From Paludibacteraceae bacterium (lineage in GTDB: Bacteria > Bacteroidota > Bacteroidia > Bacteroidales > Paludibacteraceae), in NCBI GenBank assembly GCA_904502115.1, contig CAJGDW010000007.1, positions 1-31,633 of the forward strand: a stretch of DNA of 31,633 bases, given 5' to 3'. This document shows, one piece after another, positions 15,954 through 25,447 of this stretch. Both the position numbers and the translations under genes were made by a program. The notes beneath the pieces were generated by a model, which was not told where the DNA came from, made no database searches, and saw nothing but the letters and a program-made list of their open reading frames with translations. Each line of letters starts with the position of its first letter. Within the stretch, counting starts at the first letter, position 1.

Positions 15954-16763
15954 TTATTGTTTAGGTTCTTCTAAAAGAAGACGGAAACCTAGGTTGTAGA
16001 ATTTGCTAGATTTTTCCATGCCTAGACGAGCTTTGCAGCGTAAGTAATCTTCGTTGTCGTCGAAGCGTCCACCACGTACTGCGTAACCACCTGATTTTCC
16101 TTCTGGGTCAATTTGTTCGCCGTTTTTATAAGCAGTGCAACGGTCTTTGCACCATTCTGCTACGTTACCGCTCATGTCGTAGATGCCTAATTCGTTGGGT
16201 TGTTTTTGACCAACAGGGTGTAGGTCGTCGCCCGAGTTGCCAGCACACCATGCTACGGCATTTACGTCGTTGCTGCCGCTAAAGGTATAACCGTTGCTCA
16301 ATTTGCCGCCCATGGCAGCATATTCCCATTCTGCTTCGGTAGGCAAGCGGAATACATGACCTGTTTTTTCGTTCAGTTTGGTAATGAATTTGGTAACGTC
16401 GCTGTATGAAACGTTGTTGACAGGAAGATTATCGCCTTTAATGCTAGAAGGGTTCGATTCCATAATGGCCTTCCATTGCGCTTGGGTTACCTCGTACATA
16501 CCAATGTAGTACGATTTGCTGAATTTTACTACGTGAGCAGGAGCTTCGTTGGCGTTGATGCTGTTGTCATCGCCCATGATAAACATACCAGTGGTATCGC
16601 GCATAACTTTTACAAAGGTACCCGCTTCTGCAACTTCGTATAAATTGGGCCAATTCGCTTCAATCTCATCTTGTGTTTGTGGAGCAGAAGGCTCGTTGCC
16701 TGCGCAACTCGATAAAAAGGTTGCCAATGCTATAATGGATGTGAAAAATAAATTACGTTTCAT
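15954..16763 (-). CDS. SUMF1/formylglycine-generating-enzyme-fold lipoprotein
   Basis: The 269-residue protein starts MKRNLFFTSIIALATFLSSC, a lipoprotein signal with Cys20. The rest is one SUMF1-type domain: GTFVKV, MFIMGDD, YYIGMYEVTQAQW, LPVNNVSY, FRLPTEAEWEYAA, GNVAEWCKDR, YAVRGGRFDDNEDYLRC and GFRLL. In true formylglycine-generating enzymes the region after RGGSF has two copper-binding cysteines spaced five apart (C-x4-C). Here that region reads RGGRFDDNEDYLRCKAR with only one, shifted, cysteine, so FGE activity is unlikely. GldK/PorK of the type IX system share this fold but are larger. The gene starts four bases after the amylase stop on the same strand and is surely co-transcribed. A surface or periplasmic partner of the amylase is possible but only inferred. 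Confidence 0.82.
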   Translation of the reverse strand: MKRNLFFTSIIALATFLSSCAGNEPSAPQTQDEIEANWPNLYEVAEAGTFVKVMRDTTGMFIMGDDNSINANEAPAHVVKFSKSYYIGMYEVTQAQWKAIMESNPSSIKGDNLPVNNVSYSDVTKFITKLNEKTGHVFRLPTEAEWEYAAMGGKLSNGYTFSGSNDVNAVAWCAGNSGDDLHPVGQKQPNELGIYDMSGNVAEWCKDRCTAYKNGEQIDPEGKSGGYAVRGGRFDDNEDYLRCKARLGMEKSSKFYNLGFRLLLEEPKQ

Positions 16764-16767
16764 AGTA

Positions 16768-19596
16768 TTATTGTTTTATGATTTTGTGGGTTGAAATTTG
16801 GTTGCCAATTTGTACGCGTACAAGATAGGTTCCTTTAGTCAATGCAGCCAACGAAATGGTTTCGCTATCGGTGGTGTTAGCTACCATGTTACCAGTCAAG
16901 TTGAATACTTGGATAGCAGCAGGAGTTTCTGCCGAGATTACGGTTACTAGGTCGTTGGTAATGGTTGGGTATACCAAACAACCGTTGGCATTAGCGGTGG
17001 CTTCATCAATTGAAACGGTGTTGTCCAATGGACGAGAGGTTAGAATCAACAATTCACCTGGTTTTAAGGTAAGCGTTTTGTTGGTGCGGTTTACTTGCAT
17101 TTGTTCGCCAGTCATGTAGTTGTACCAAATGCCGGTGTGTGCAAAGTTACCGCTGGTGGTCACGTTCTCGGTAGCGTGGAAGTTGGCCAAAATGATAATA
17201 TCAATGCTTTCTTCTGCAGTTGGATCGTTTGCTGGTTTTACGTAGTGTACATCAATACGACGTGGTGCTGAGAAGGTTGCTTGGTTACAGTTGGTAGCGG
17301 TAACAGCATTTTCGCGGAAGAACGCAGGATGTTTGGTTCTTAGGTTAATCACCTTGGCCGATTGATAATAGGCGTTCATACGCAACTCGTTTTCGTCCCA
17401 TTTCAAAATCCATGGAATAGGTTTGCGGTTGGTTCTACAGCCATCGCTATCATCTTTTCCTGCACCGCAGTAGTTGATAGAGTAGTCGTAGCCCATTTCG
17501 CCAAATTGCCACATCATTTTAGGACCAGGAATAAGTTGAGCAAAAGCAATCAAGGCAGGGACACGGCCTAAACGAACAGCTTCGTCTGTTTTGATATTGC
17601 CTGCACCGTATGCTTTGGCAATGTACATATTACGTTCTTCGTCGTGGCTTTCTGCGTAACCTACCCATTGGTTGGTAAACATGCCGCCTTTGCCATTGTT
17701 GTCAACAAAGTGGCTAGATGCAGGAGCGCCTTTGGCAGCTTGATTGTAACTGTTGTTCATGTTACGCCATGGCATCATGCCGTAGTCTGCTAAGATCTTT
17801 TCTTCGCTGTAATCAGCAAGGTGTTCCAAAATAAAGTAAGCGTTTGCTTTGGTTGCCTTAACGGTGTCATAATAATCTTTTAGGATAGCAATACGGCTAT
17901 CGTCTTTTTTGCCCCATTTGCCAGCGTCATCGCCCGAGTTGGTTTGGGTAAGACCTTTGGTCAAGTCCATACGATATCCGTCAATTTTGTATTCTTCTAA
18001 CCAGAATGCTAGCACACGTTTAAAGAACATACGGGTACCTTCGTATTCGTGGTTAAAGTCGTGGAATACGTTGAATGGGTGGCGTGCTACGCGGTTGTAC
18101 CATGGGTTGTTTTCGGCAGTAGCATTGCCTTGCCAGTATAGTTTAGCAAAAGGTTGTTGACCAGTACCGTGGTTGAATACCATGTCAACGATAACGGCAA
18201 TACCACGTTTGTGACATTCGTCTACAAATGCTTTGTAATCGTTTTTATTACCATATGCTTTGTCGTATGCAAAGTAGTGGTTAGGGTCGTAACCCCAGCT
18301 GTTGTTGCCGTCAAATTCAGATACAGGCATTAACTCGATGGCATTGATACCTAGGTCTTTTAGGTAATCCAAGTATTTCATTACATCGGTAAGGCGTTTG
18401 CTGGTAACAAAATCGCGTACGCAAAGTTCGTAAATAACCAAATCTTCTTTAGCAGGTGCCACAAAGTCGGTTACTTCCCATTCGTATACGTCTGGGTCGT
18501 TAATTTGAATAATAGAAACTAGACCATCGCCTTTTTCTGGATATGCTGGCATAGAATCGTCAAAATAACGTTTAATTTCTCCGTCGTTATAAGGGTCTAG
18601 GATTACTTCTGAATAAGGGTCACTCACTTGTAGTTTTCCGTCTACAAGGTATTGGAATGTATATTTTTTGTTGATGTCTTCTACTTCAAATTCTAACCAG
18701 AAAAGGGCGTTTACCAATTCGTCCTTGTCGTTGTAGATATTTTGGCGATACATGTGGTAATCTTCGTTAATTTCCCAATTGTTGAAGTCACCAAGTACGT
18801 AAATATTCTTGCTAAGAGGAGCGCGGAATACCAACGCAACTTTGTTGCCGCCTGGGTAGTTGATACCTTCTTTTAAACCAGCGGGAACATCTTTTTCGGT
18901 AGATGGAGTAAATACTTGGATTTTAGCGGAATCTTCGAAAGTTTTGTCGTCTTTGTAACCAATTACTTTAACAGTAAATTCGCCTGCTTCGGTAAGAGGA
19001 CAAGAACCTTTTATGCTAGATTCGCCAGCGTTTTCAAGTATTTTTTGGTCGTTAAGATAAACTTCAATTTTGTCTAATACTGCCGATGTTACTACATCTA
19101 CTAATAGATTGTCGCCAATTTCGGCAGTTGTACCATTGGCAGGAGTTTTTAAATCTACAATAACTTCACCTTCTGGGTATAGTTCGTAGAAAAGGTCTTC
19201 TGATTGTTTGTCACTGCCTTGTGAACGGAATACGAAGCACAATTTTTTTGCTGTTTCACCAGCTTGAAGAGCACCATAGAAAGCAGTGATACCACCTTTA
19301 ATGGTTAACTTCCATTTGTTGTCTTCGATTTTGGTTAATTTGTATTTTTCGGCGTTATCACCCCATGCAGTTCCGTTTTTCCAGTCGGAATTGCTGGTAC
19401 TTTTAGAGGTAATAAGACCTGTGTGTGCATAGCAGGTGGTAACGTCTTTCATGCCACCACCACCTTGGGTCGCGTCAAAAATGATGTCGAAATCACTGCT
19501 GTAATTCGTTGTAATAAATTGAGGGTCAGATGTTACCTGTGCCAACGATACAAGACCGTAACACAAAGCAAGACCAAGAAGTAGAATTTTTTTCAT
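16768..19596 (-). CDS. Secreted alpha-amylase family glycosidase (GH13) with type IX sorting domain
   Basis: The 942-residue enzyme probably cleaves alpha-glucans such as starch or glycogen. Parts in order: signal peptide MKKILLLGLALCYGLVSLAQ (1-20); N-terminal beta domains; a CBM48/isoamylase-like E-set module at about 245-340 with VLGDFNNW; and a GH13 barrel at about 385-760. GH13 motifs are VIVDMVFNH (468-476), GYRMDLTKG (nucleophile Asp544), FILEHL (acid/base Glu591) and ESHDEER (Asp652). A beta-sandwich domain follows. The last 70 or so residues (from about 872) form a Por_Secre_tail sorting domain: VYPTITND, IQVFNLTGNMV, LTKGTYLVRVQIG and a basic end STHKIIKQ. The tail is removed on export through the type IX system and the enzyme becomes cell-attached or released. 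It heads a two-gene unit. Confidence 0.93.
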   Translation of the reverse strand: MKKILLLGLALCYGLVSLAQVTSDPQFITTNYSSDFDIIFDATQGGGGMKDVTTCYAHTGLITSKSTSNSDWKNGTAWGDNAEKYKLTKIEDNKWKLTIKGGITAFYGALQAGETAKKLCFVFRSQGSDKQSEDLFYELYPEGEVIVDLKTPANGTTAEIGDNLLVDVVTSAVLDKIEVYLNDQKILENAGESSIKGSCPLTEAGEFTVKVIGYKDDKTFEDSAKIQVFTPSTEKDVPAGLKEGINYPGGNKVALVFRAPLSKNIYVLGDFNNWEINEDYHMYRQNIYNDKDELVNALFWLEFEVEDINKKYTFQYLVDGKLQVSDPYSEVILDPYNDGEIKRYFDDSMPAYPEKGDGLVSIIQINDPDVYEWEVTDFVAPAKEDLVIYELCVRDFVTSKRLTDVMKYLDYLKDLGINAIELMPVSEFDGNNSWGYDPNHYFAYDKAYGNKNDYKAFVDECHKRGIAVIVDMVFNHGTGQQPFAKLYWQGNATAENNPWYNRVARHPFNVFHDFNHEYEGTRMFFKRVLAFWLEEYKIDGYRMDLTKGLTQTNSGDDAGKWGKKDDSRIAILKDYYDTVKATKANAYFILEHLADYSEEKILADYGMMPWRNMNNSYNQAAKGAPASSHFVDNNGKGGMFTNQWVGYAESHDEERNMYIAKAYGAGNIKTDEAVRLGRVPALIAFAQLIPGPKMMWQFGEMGYDYSINYCGAGKDDSDGCRTNRKPIPWILKWDENELRMNAYYQSAKVINLRTKHPAFFRENAVTATNCNQATFSAPRRIDVHYVKPANDPTAEESIDIIILANFHATENVTTSGNFAHTGIWYNYMTGEQMQVNRTNKTLTLKPGELLILTSRPLDNTVSIDEATANANGCLVYPTITNDLVTVISAETPAAIQVFNLTGNMVANTTDSETISLAALTKGTYLVRVQIGNQISTHKIIKQ

Positions 19597-19622
19597 AGAT
19601 GTTTTATAAAAATGTTAGCTTA

Positions 19623-19630
19623 CGAAGATA
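19623..19630 (-). promoter_or_regulatory. Weak -7-like box upstream of the amylase
   Basis: TATCTTCG on the minus strand differs from TAnnTTTG at one base and lies 26 bases before the ATG. No -33 element is apparent. A weak core promoter would fit an activator-dependent gene, but no operator is recognisable. Confidence 0.3.
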
Positions 19631-19704
19631 GGAAAAAATAGTTGAAAAGAATTAAGAATCGCTAAAAAATAATACTTAAAACACAATTCTTATGGCAAAC
19701 TGTT

Positions 19705-19736
19705 AAAAAAAAAGAGGAGCCTATAAAAGACTCCTC
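19705..19736 (-). terminator. Rho-independent terminator of secDF
   Basis: Arms GAGGAG (19714-19719) and CTCCTC (19731-19736) form a hairpin that could extend by an inner CT/AG pair. On the minus strand it is followed by nine T residues (A run 19705-19713). It lies 22 bases past the secDF stop. Confidence 0.75.
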
Positions 19737-19758
19737 CTAAAAATATAGTTGATAGAAC

Positions 19759-22674
19759 TTATTTTTTTGCTGGTTTAAGTTTTTTTGCTTCGCCTTTTTT
19801 AATGAAATCGTAAGCAGAAGGAACAGCTACAAAGATGGTAGAGTAGGTACCTATAATCACACCCAATAGCATAGCAAATACAAAGCCTCTAATGGTTTCG
19901 CCACCCAATAGTAGGATAACTACCAATACCAAAGCAGTCGATAATGAGGTGCTCAATGTACGAATTAGGGTTGCGTTTACAGCTTCGTTAATTACTTCGG
20001 CTTTGTCGCGTTTTGGGTATAGGTTGACCATTTCGCGTACACGGTCAAATACAACCACCTTGTCGTTGATAGAGTAACCAACAATGGTTAGGATGGCAGC
20101 AATGAACGATTGGTCAATTTCCATTGAGAATGGCATAATCTTGTAAAGCAATGAATATGCACCAATGATGAAAATAACGTCGTGTACCAAAGCGAACAAA
20201 GCACCTGTACTATAAGAAATGTTGCGGAAACGTGCTAGGATGTACAAGCAAATACCCAAAATAGATAGCAATATAGCGATACTTGCATCCAATTTAATAT
20301 CGTCTGCAATGGCAGCGCTTACCTTTTGTGAACTTTGAATACCGAAGGTTTGTGCATCATCGTCTATTGCTAGGCTCGCTTTTCCTTCATTTAGTACGTA
20401 ACCATTCACAAACATCTCTTTGGTTACGCCTTGGTTTGCAAATAGCTCTTGCAATTCAGTGTATAGGATGCTTTCTATTTCATCATCAACCGCTTTGTTA
20501 TCGTCATTGATTTTGTAGTTGGTAGAGATGCGCACTTGGTTGTCGGTACCAATGGTGATTACCGATACAGAGGCATCTTTGAAACCGTCTTGCAAGTGTG
20601 CTTCTATTTCTTCTGTATTCACGTTTTCGTTGAAACGAACTACGTAGTTTCTACCACCCGTAAAGTCGATACCTTGGTTAAGACCGATGGTGCTAAGCGA
20701 TGCAATGGCTACTACTACCATGATACTAGCAGCAATGTAGCTGGTTTTGCGTAGGTTTAACCAATTAACTTTTACGTTGGTTAATAAGTTTTTAGATAGT
20801 TTGGTGGTAAAGGTTAGTTTGTTGATGCGTCCGCTTTCGCTCATGCTATCGTAAACCAAACGAGTTACAAATACAGCGGTAAAGAATGATGTAATGATAC
20901 CGATAATCAATGTGGTTGCGAAACCTTTGATAGGACCTGTACCAAAGTAGAATAGGATAATACCAGTTAGTACGGTGGTAAGGTTTGAGTCGATGATAGC
21001 TGACATCGCATTTTTGTAACCATCTGCGATGGCTGCTTTGTGCGATTTACCTGCGCGTAACTCTTCTTTGATACGTTCGTAGATAAGCACGTTGGCGTCA
21101 ACTGCCATACCCATGGTAAGTACAATACCTGCAATACCAGGCAAGGTAAGAACAGATTTGAATGATGCCAAAATACCTACCAAGAAGAATACGTTGATAA
21201 GCAACGCACCGTCAACAATCAAGCCAGGGATGCCACCATAGAAGAAAATCATGTAAAGCATGATGCAGAAGAAGGCAATGGCAAACGACCACAAACCTTT
21301 TTCGATGGCTTCTTGACCCAACGAAGGACCTACTACGTCTTCTTGGATAATACGAGAAGGAGCAGGCATTTTACCTGATTTTAGCACGTTAGCCAAGTCT
21401 TTTGCTTCTTGTGCGGTAAAGTTGCCCGAAATTTCAGATTGTCCACCGGTAATTTCGGTGTTTACGGTAGGATAAGAGTAAACCATGTCGTCCAATACGA
21501 CTGCAATGCTACGACCAATGTTTTCTTTGGTTAAGCGTGCCCATATTTTAGCACCTTCTGGTGTCATTGACATGCTAACGGTGTAATTGGCGCTGAATTG
21601 GTCTAGGTTTTCTCTAGCATCGCTGATAACAGTTCCTCCCAATGGCGCTTTTCCATCGCGGTCGGTAACTTTAATGGCAATCAATTCGTAGTATATGCCT
21701 TTTTCGTCTACAGGCTTAACACTCCACAAGAATTTTAAATCGCGTGGTAAAATTTCTTTTACGGGACGAAGATTTAAGTAATTCATTACAGTGGCGGTGT
21801 CAATTGTGCTAACGTAACCAACACGAGGACCTGCTGCATTTTGAACTTGAAGTTTGCTGAACAGCGATTCTACATTTGCTGCTTGCAAAGAGTCTGCTTC
21901 TGCAGGTGTGTTCATAGCAATGATAGCGTTGTTAGCCTCTTCTAGGTAGGTGAAGATTTCATTCACGTTGTAGGTTTCCCAGAATTCTAGACTAGCAGAA
22001 CCTTGTAATAGTTTGCGAACACGTTCTGGTTCTTTTACACCAGGAAGCTCAATCAAGATACGACCATTGGTTTCTAGGCGTTGGATGTTGGGTTGAACCA
22101 CACCAAAGCGGTCGATACGGGTACGAAGCACGTTGAACGAGTTATCTACTGCTGCTTGAATTTCTTCTTTTAAAACCTCAATAACTTCGTTGTTGGTACT
22201 TTGCAAACTAATTTTGTCTTTCAAATCAAATGTGGTACCGAAAATGGCCGATAAGCGGGCATTGGCATCCAATTCTTCGTACGCTTCTTGGAATAGTACG
22301 ATGAAATCTTTTTGACTTTCGCTTTGACGTGCAATGGCCAATTCCATAGCTTTGTTAAAGGTTTCGTCTTTGCTGTTGCCAGAAAGAGTACGAACAATAT
22401 CAGGAACCGATACTTCCAAGATAACGTTCATACCACCTTTTAAGTCAAGGCCTAGGTTTAATTCGTTTTCGCGGCATTCTTTCAAGGTATAACCCAACCA
22501 TACCTTTTCGTTCGCCATTGAGTCCAAATAATGGAATTCTGCCATTTTGTCTCCGTTGGCATATTCTTCTGCTTTGTTGTTGTAGATAGAGGTAACTACA
22601 TTAAACGAAAGATAGAAACAACACACCAACCCCAACAATACGGCAAACAATGTTACAAATCCTTTGTTTTGCAT
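19759..22674 (-). CDS. secDF: Fused protein translocase subunit SecDF
   Basis: The 971-residue single chain joins SecD and SecF, a fusion common in Bacteroidetes. It uses the proton-motive force to help SecYEG-translocated proteins leave the channel on the periplasmic side. The SecD half has an N-terminal membrane segment, the D1 motif LGLDLKGGMNV, RIDRFGVVQPNIQ, and the RILIELPGV region of the P1 domain. It then has membrane helices with GMAVDANVLIYERIKEEL. The SecF half starts at about residue 630, with LNQGIDFTGGRNY and YSINDKVVVFDRVREM. The gene is a single unit, with a promoter at 22741-22770 and a terminator at 19705-19736. It is directly downstream of queA without a clear terminator between, so read-through from the upstream operon is possible. 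Confidence 0.96.
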   Translation of the reverse strand: MQNKGFVTLFAVLLGLVCCFYLSFNVVTSIYNNKAEEYANGDKMAEFHYLDSMANEKVWLGYTLKECRENELNLGLDLKGGMNVILEVSVPDIVRTLSGNSKDETFNKAMELAIARQSESQKDFIVLFQEAYEELDANARLSAIFGTTFDLKDKISLQSTNNEVIEVLKEEIQAAVDNSFNVLRTRIDRFGVVQPNIQRLETNGRILIELPGVKEPERVRKLLQGSASLEFWETYNVNEIFTYLEEANNAIIAMNTPAEADSLQAANVESLFSKLQVQNAAGPRVGYVSTIDTATVMNYLNLRPVKEILPRDLKFLWSVKPVDEKGIYYELIAIKVTDRDGKAPLGGTVISDARENLDQFSANYTVSMSMTPEGAKIWARLTKENIGRSIAVVLDDMVYSYPTVNTEITGGQSEISGNFTAQEAKDLANVLKSGKMPAPSRIIQEDVVGPSLGQEAIEKGLWSFAIAFFCIMLYMIFFYGGIPGLIVDGALLINVFFLVGILASFKSVLTLPGIAGIVLTMGMAVDANVLIYERIKEELRAGKSHKAAIADGYKNAMSAIIDSNLTTVLTGIILFYFGTGPIKGFATTLIIGIITSFFTAVFVTRLVYDSMSESGRINKLTFTTKLSKNLLTNVKVNWLNLRKTSYIAASIMVVVAIASLSTIGLNQGIDFTGGRNYVVRFNENVNTEEIEAHLQDGFKDASVSVITIGTDNQVRISTNYKINDDNKAVDDEIESILYTELQELFANQGVTKEMFVNGYVLNEGKASLAIDDDAQTFGIQSSQKVSAAIADDIKLDASIAILLSILGICLYILARFRNISYSTGALFALVHDVIFIIGAYSLLYKIMPFSMEIDQSFIAAILTIVGYSINDKVVVFDRVREMVNLYPKRDKAEVINEAVNATLIRTLSTSLSTALVLVVILLLGGETIRGFVFAMLLGVIIGTYSTIFVAVPSAYDFIKKGEAKKLKPAKK

Positions 22675-22740
22675 ATTCTATAAGGTTATTAAATTATTGT
22701 AATCGTTTGTTGAAAGCGCTTTTTGCTTAAAAACAAGGCG

Positions 22741-22770
22741 CAAATATAATTAAAATATCGTAATACTCAA
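22741..22770 (-). promoter_or_regulatory. Bacteroidetes-type promoter of secDF
   Basis: On the minus strand TTG (22770-22768) is followed after 19 bases by TATATTTG (22748-22741), a full TAnnTTTG match. The -7 box is about 66 bases before the secDF ATG. Confidence 0.65.
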
Positions 22771-22796
22771 AAATTAACTTCTCTATAATACGATGA

Positions 22797-23945
22797 TTAA
22801 ATGATTAGCATGGCATCGCCGTAAGTGCCAAATTGATAGCCTTCTTTCAAGGCTTCGTTGTAGGCATTCATAACATAATCATATCCGCCAAACGCTGCTA
22901 CCATCATAAGTAGTTGCGAATAAGGGAAATAGAAGTTAGCCACCATAGACGAAGCAACGGTAAAGTCGTAGGGTGGGAAGATGAATTTATTGGTCCATCC
23001 ATCGAATGCTTTTACGTGTCCTTCGGTGCAAACGGCAGTTTCCAAAGCACGCATAACGGTAGTACCCACTGCACAAATACGTTTCTTTTGGTCTTGCGCT
23101 TTGTTGATGATTTGGCAAGTTTCTTCGGGAATAATTAATTGTTCCGAATCCATTTTGTGTTTGGTAAGGTCTTCTACGTCAATGTCGCGGAAATTGCCCA
23201 AACTAGCGTGTAGCGTTAGGTAGGTAGACTTGATGTCTTTAATTTCCATGCGCTTCATAAGCTCACGACTAAAGTGAAGAGCTGAGGTAGGAGCTACTAC
23301 AGCGCCTTCATTTTTGGCAAAAATGGTTTGGTAGCGTTCGGCATCTAGGTTTTTCATGTGTTCAAGCACTACCGAATCGTCTACATCTTCTACCTTTCCA
23401 TCAAATTTGTTATAGAAAAAGATATTCTTGTAATTGTCGATGATTTCGCGCGTGGCAGGACGTGTTACACTGCGTGGAAGTGGGGTTTCGCCCATGCTGT
23501 ACAACACTTGTTTAAAGGTGTCGTGGTCGCCATCGAACAAGAAACGAAGGGTTCTTCCGCGAGAGGTGGTATTGTCGATTACTTCTGCTACCAACGAGTC
23601 GTCTTCGCCAAAGTACAATTTGTTACCAATACGGATTTTACGAGCAGGATCCACCAATACATCCCACAAACGCAACTCTTCGTTTAGTTCGCGAAGCAAG
23701 AAAACTTCGATGCGCGCACCCGTTTTTTCTTTGTTTCCATACAAACGTGCGGGGAATACCTTGGTATCGTTAAAAACAAACAAATCGTTCTCGTCAAAGT
23801 ATTGCAAAATGTCTTTGAATACTTTGTGCTCAATTTCGCCTGTTTTTTTGTTTAACACCAACAAGCGGCATTCGTCGCGAAAAGCGCTAGGGTATTGTGC
23901 AATTTGTTCTTCGGGTAATTTGAATTTAAATTGTGATAATTTCAT
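22797..23945 (-). CDS. queA: S-adenosylmethionine:tRNA ribosyltransferase-isomerase QueA
   Basis: QueA transfers and isomerises the ribosyl part of S-adenosylmethionine onto preQ1 in tRNA, forming epoxyqueuosine at the wobble position. The length is 382 residues. Visible motifs: QFKFKLPEEQIAQYPS, FNDTKVFPARLYGNKEKTG, GETPLPRSV, KNEGAVVAPTSALHFS, THLASLG-like YLTLHASLGNFRDI, HKMDSEQLIIPEE, ICAVGTTVMRALE and the C-terminal PYSQLLMMVAAFGG. It is the last gene of the six-gene operon and starts seven bases after truB. The usual queuosine-pathway neighbour tgt is not in the window. Confidence 0.95.
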   Translation of the reverse strand: MKLSQFKFKLPEEQIAQYPSAFRDECRLLVLNKKTGEIEHKVFKDILQYFDENDLFVFNDTKVFPARLYGNKEKTGARIEVFLLRELNEELRLWDVLVDPARKIRIGNKLYFGEDDSLVAEVIDNTTSRGRTLRFLFDGDHDTFKQVLYSMGETPLPRSVTRPATREIIDNYKNIFFYNKFDGKVEDVDDSVVLEHMKNLDAERYQTIFAKNEGAVVAPTSALHFSRELMKRMEIKDIKSTYLTLHASLGNFRDIDVEDLTKHKMDSEQLIIPEETCQIINKAQDQKKRICAVGTTVMRALETAVCTEGHVKAFDGWTNKFIFPPYDFTVASSMVANFYFPYSQLLMMVAAFGGYDYVMNAYNEALKEGYQFGTYGDAMLII

Positions 23946-23952
23946 AATATTG

Positions 23953-24651
23953 TTAGTCTATGTTTTCTTTTTGGTTGGCTAATTGATTGACAAAGTCGTC
24001 GTATTCAAGGCATTGACTTAAATCGATATCGCCAATGCGGGTGCGTTGAAGGGCGGTTAGGTGTGCACCGCTTTGCAAGGCAACGCCAATATCTCTAGCC
24101 AAGGCGCGTATGTATGTCCCTTTGCTGCATACCACGCGGATGGTAATGCTAGGCAATTGACAGTCCAGTAATTCTATCTCGTCTATTATCAGTGTTTTTG
24201 CCTTAATTTCTACCTCTTTCCCCTCGCGGGCATATTCGTAGGCACGTTTGCCATCTATTTTTACTGCCGAAAAGGTAGGCGGAATTTGTTCGATGGTACC
24301 TACAAATTGTTGCAAGGTATTGCGTACCAGTTCTTCTGTGATGTGTTCTGTAGGGTAAGTGGCATCTATTTCCTTCTCTAAATCGAAAGAAGGAGTGGTG
24401 GCACCCAATTGCAAGGTAGCAATGTACTCTTTGGTTTGGTATTGAAACGATTCAATGAGTTTAGTTGCTTTTCCCGTGCATAGAATCATCACACCTGTAG
24501 CCAAAGGGTCTAGCGTACCTGCATGTCCCACTTTTAGTTTCTTTACGCCTAAATGACGTGACAAAACCCCACGTACGCGGTTTACCAAGTTAAATGATGT
24601 CCACGTAAGGGGTTTGTTAAAATAAAGTATTTCGCCTGCGATGTAATCCAA
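23953..24651 (-). CDS. truB: tRNA pseudouridine(55) synthase TruB
   Basis: TruB makes pseudouridine 55 in the T loop of tRNAs. The protein has 232 residues, short of the E. coli form because there is little sequence after the catalytic fold. The C-terminal PUA-like part is reduced, as is common in this phylum. Visible motifs: YFNKPLTWTSFNLVNRVR, KVGHAGTLDPLATGVM with catalytic Asp48, TKEYIATLQLG, IPPTFSAVKIDGKRAYEYAR and CSKGTYIRALARDIG. It lies seven bases after uppP and seven before queA, both on the same strand. Confidence 0.96.
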   Translation of the reverse strand: MDYIAGEILYFNKPLTWTSFNLVNRVRGVLSRHLGVKKLKVGHAGTLDPLATGVMILCTGKATKLIESFQYQTKEYIATLQLGATTPSFDLEKEIDATYPTEHITEELVRNTLQQFVGTIEQIPPTFSAVKIDGKRAYEYAREGKEVEIKAKTLIIDEIELLDCQLPSITIRVVCSKGTYIRALARDIGVALQSGAHLTALQRTRIGDIDLSQCLEYDDFVNQLANQKENID

Positions 24652-24658
24652 TGTCTTT

Positions 24659-25447
24659 TTAGGTTAACATGATGGCCAAACCACCCGCAATTAAACAATA
24701 GGCTGCAAAATAAATGAGTTTGCCTCTTTGTACAATGCGAATCATAAATTTGCATGCCAAACATCCTGATACATAAGCAGCTAAAAATCCTAATACCAAC
24801 GATAGGATAGGGATATTAACAGCCACTTCACCTTGCAAAATGTGTATTAGTTCCAACAAGGCATCGCCCAAAATAGGCGCCAATACCATTAGGAACGAGA
24901 ATTGTGCAATGGATTCTTTTTTATTGCCCAATAGCAAACCTGTAGCAATGGTGCTTCCCGAACGAGACAAACCGGGCAATACAGCGCATGCTTGTGCCAA
25001 ACCAATGATAAAGGCATCGCGGTACGAAATTTTTTCGCGTATGCGAGGTTTGGCAAAGTAGGCAAAAGCTAATAATAGGGAGGTTACAATTAAACAACAA
25101 CCTACCAATAGTAATCCTTGACCAAAGAAACTTTCTACTTGGTCTTTGAAGAAAATGCCAACTACAAAAATAGGAATCATGGATACGGCTATTTTGGCAA
25201 TGTATTCTTTCTCTGGATTCCAGGTTTTGGTAAAGCATCCTTTCATAAGCGCCCAAATTTCTGCCCAAAGGATGGTAATGGTGCTGAGTACAGTAGCCGC
25301 ATGAACTACTACGGCAAAAAGCAAATTATCCTCGCCTGTTGATCCAAATAATGTTTGACCAATTTCGAGGTGCCCGCTGCTGCTAACGGGTAAAAATTCG
25401 GTAAGACCCTGCAAGGTGCCAAGGACAATAGATTCCCACCAAGTCAT
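24659..25447 (-). CDS. uppP: Undecaprenyl-diphosphatase UppP/BacA
   Basis: UppP removes a phosphate from undecaprenyl diphosphate, recycling the lipid carrier for peptidoglycan and other surface polymers; overproduction gives bacitracin resistance. The 262-residue protein is a polytopic membrane protein. The two signature motifs are present: QGLTEFLPVSSSGHLEIG near the N-terminus, and LPGLSRSGSTIATG near residue 160. Several hydrophobic helices follow. The start overlaps the stop of the upstream DUF3098 gene by four bases (ATGA), so translation is probably coupled. Confidence 0.96.
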   Translation of the reverse strand: MTWWESIVLGTLQGLTEFLPVSSSGHLEIGQTLFGSTGEDNLLFAVVVHAATVLSTITILWAEIWALMKGCFTKTWNPEKEYIAKIAVSMIPIFVVGIFFKDQVESFFGQGLLLVGCCLIVTSLLLAFAYFAKPRIREKISYRDAFIIGLAQACAVLPGLSRSGSTIATGLLLGNKKESIAQFSFLMVLAPILGDALLELIHILQGEVAVNIPILSLVLGFLAAYVSGCLACKFMIRIVQRGKLIYFAAYCLIAGGLAIMLT

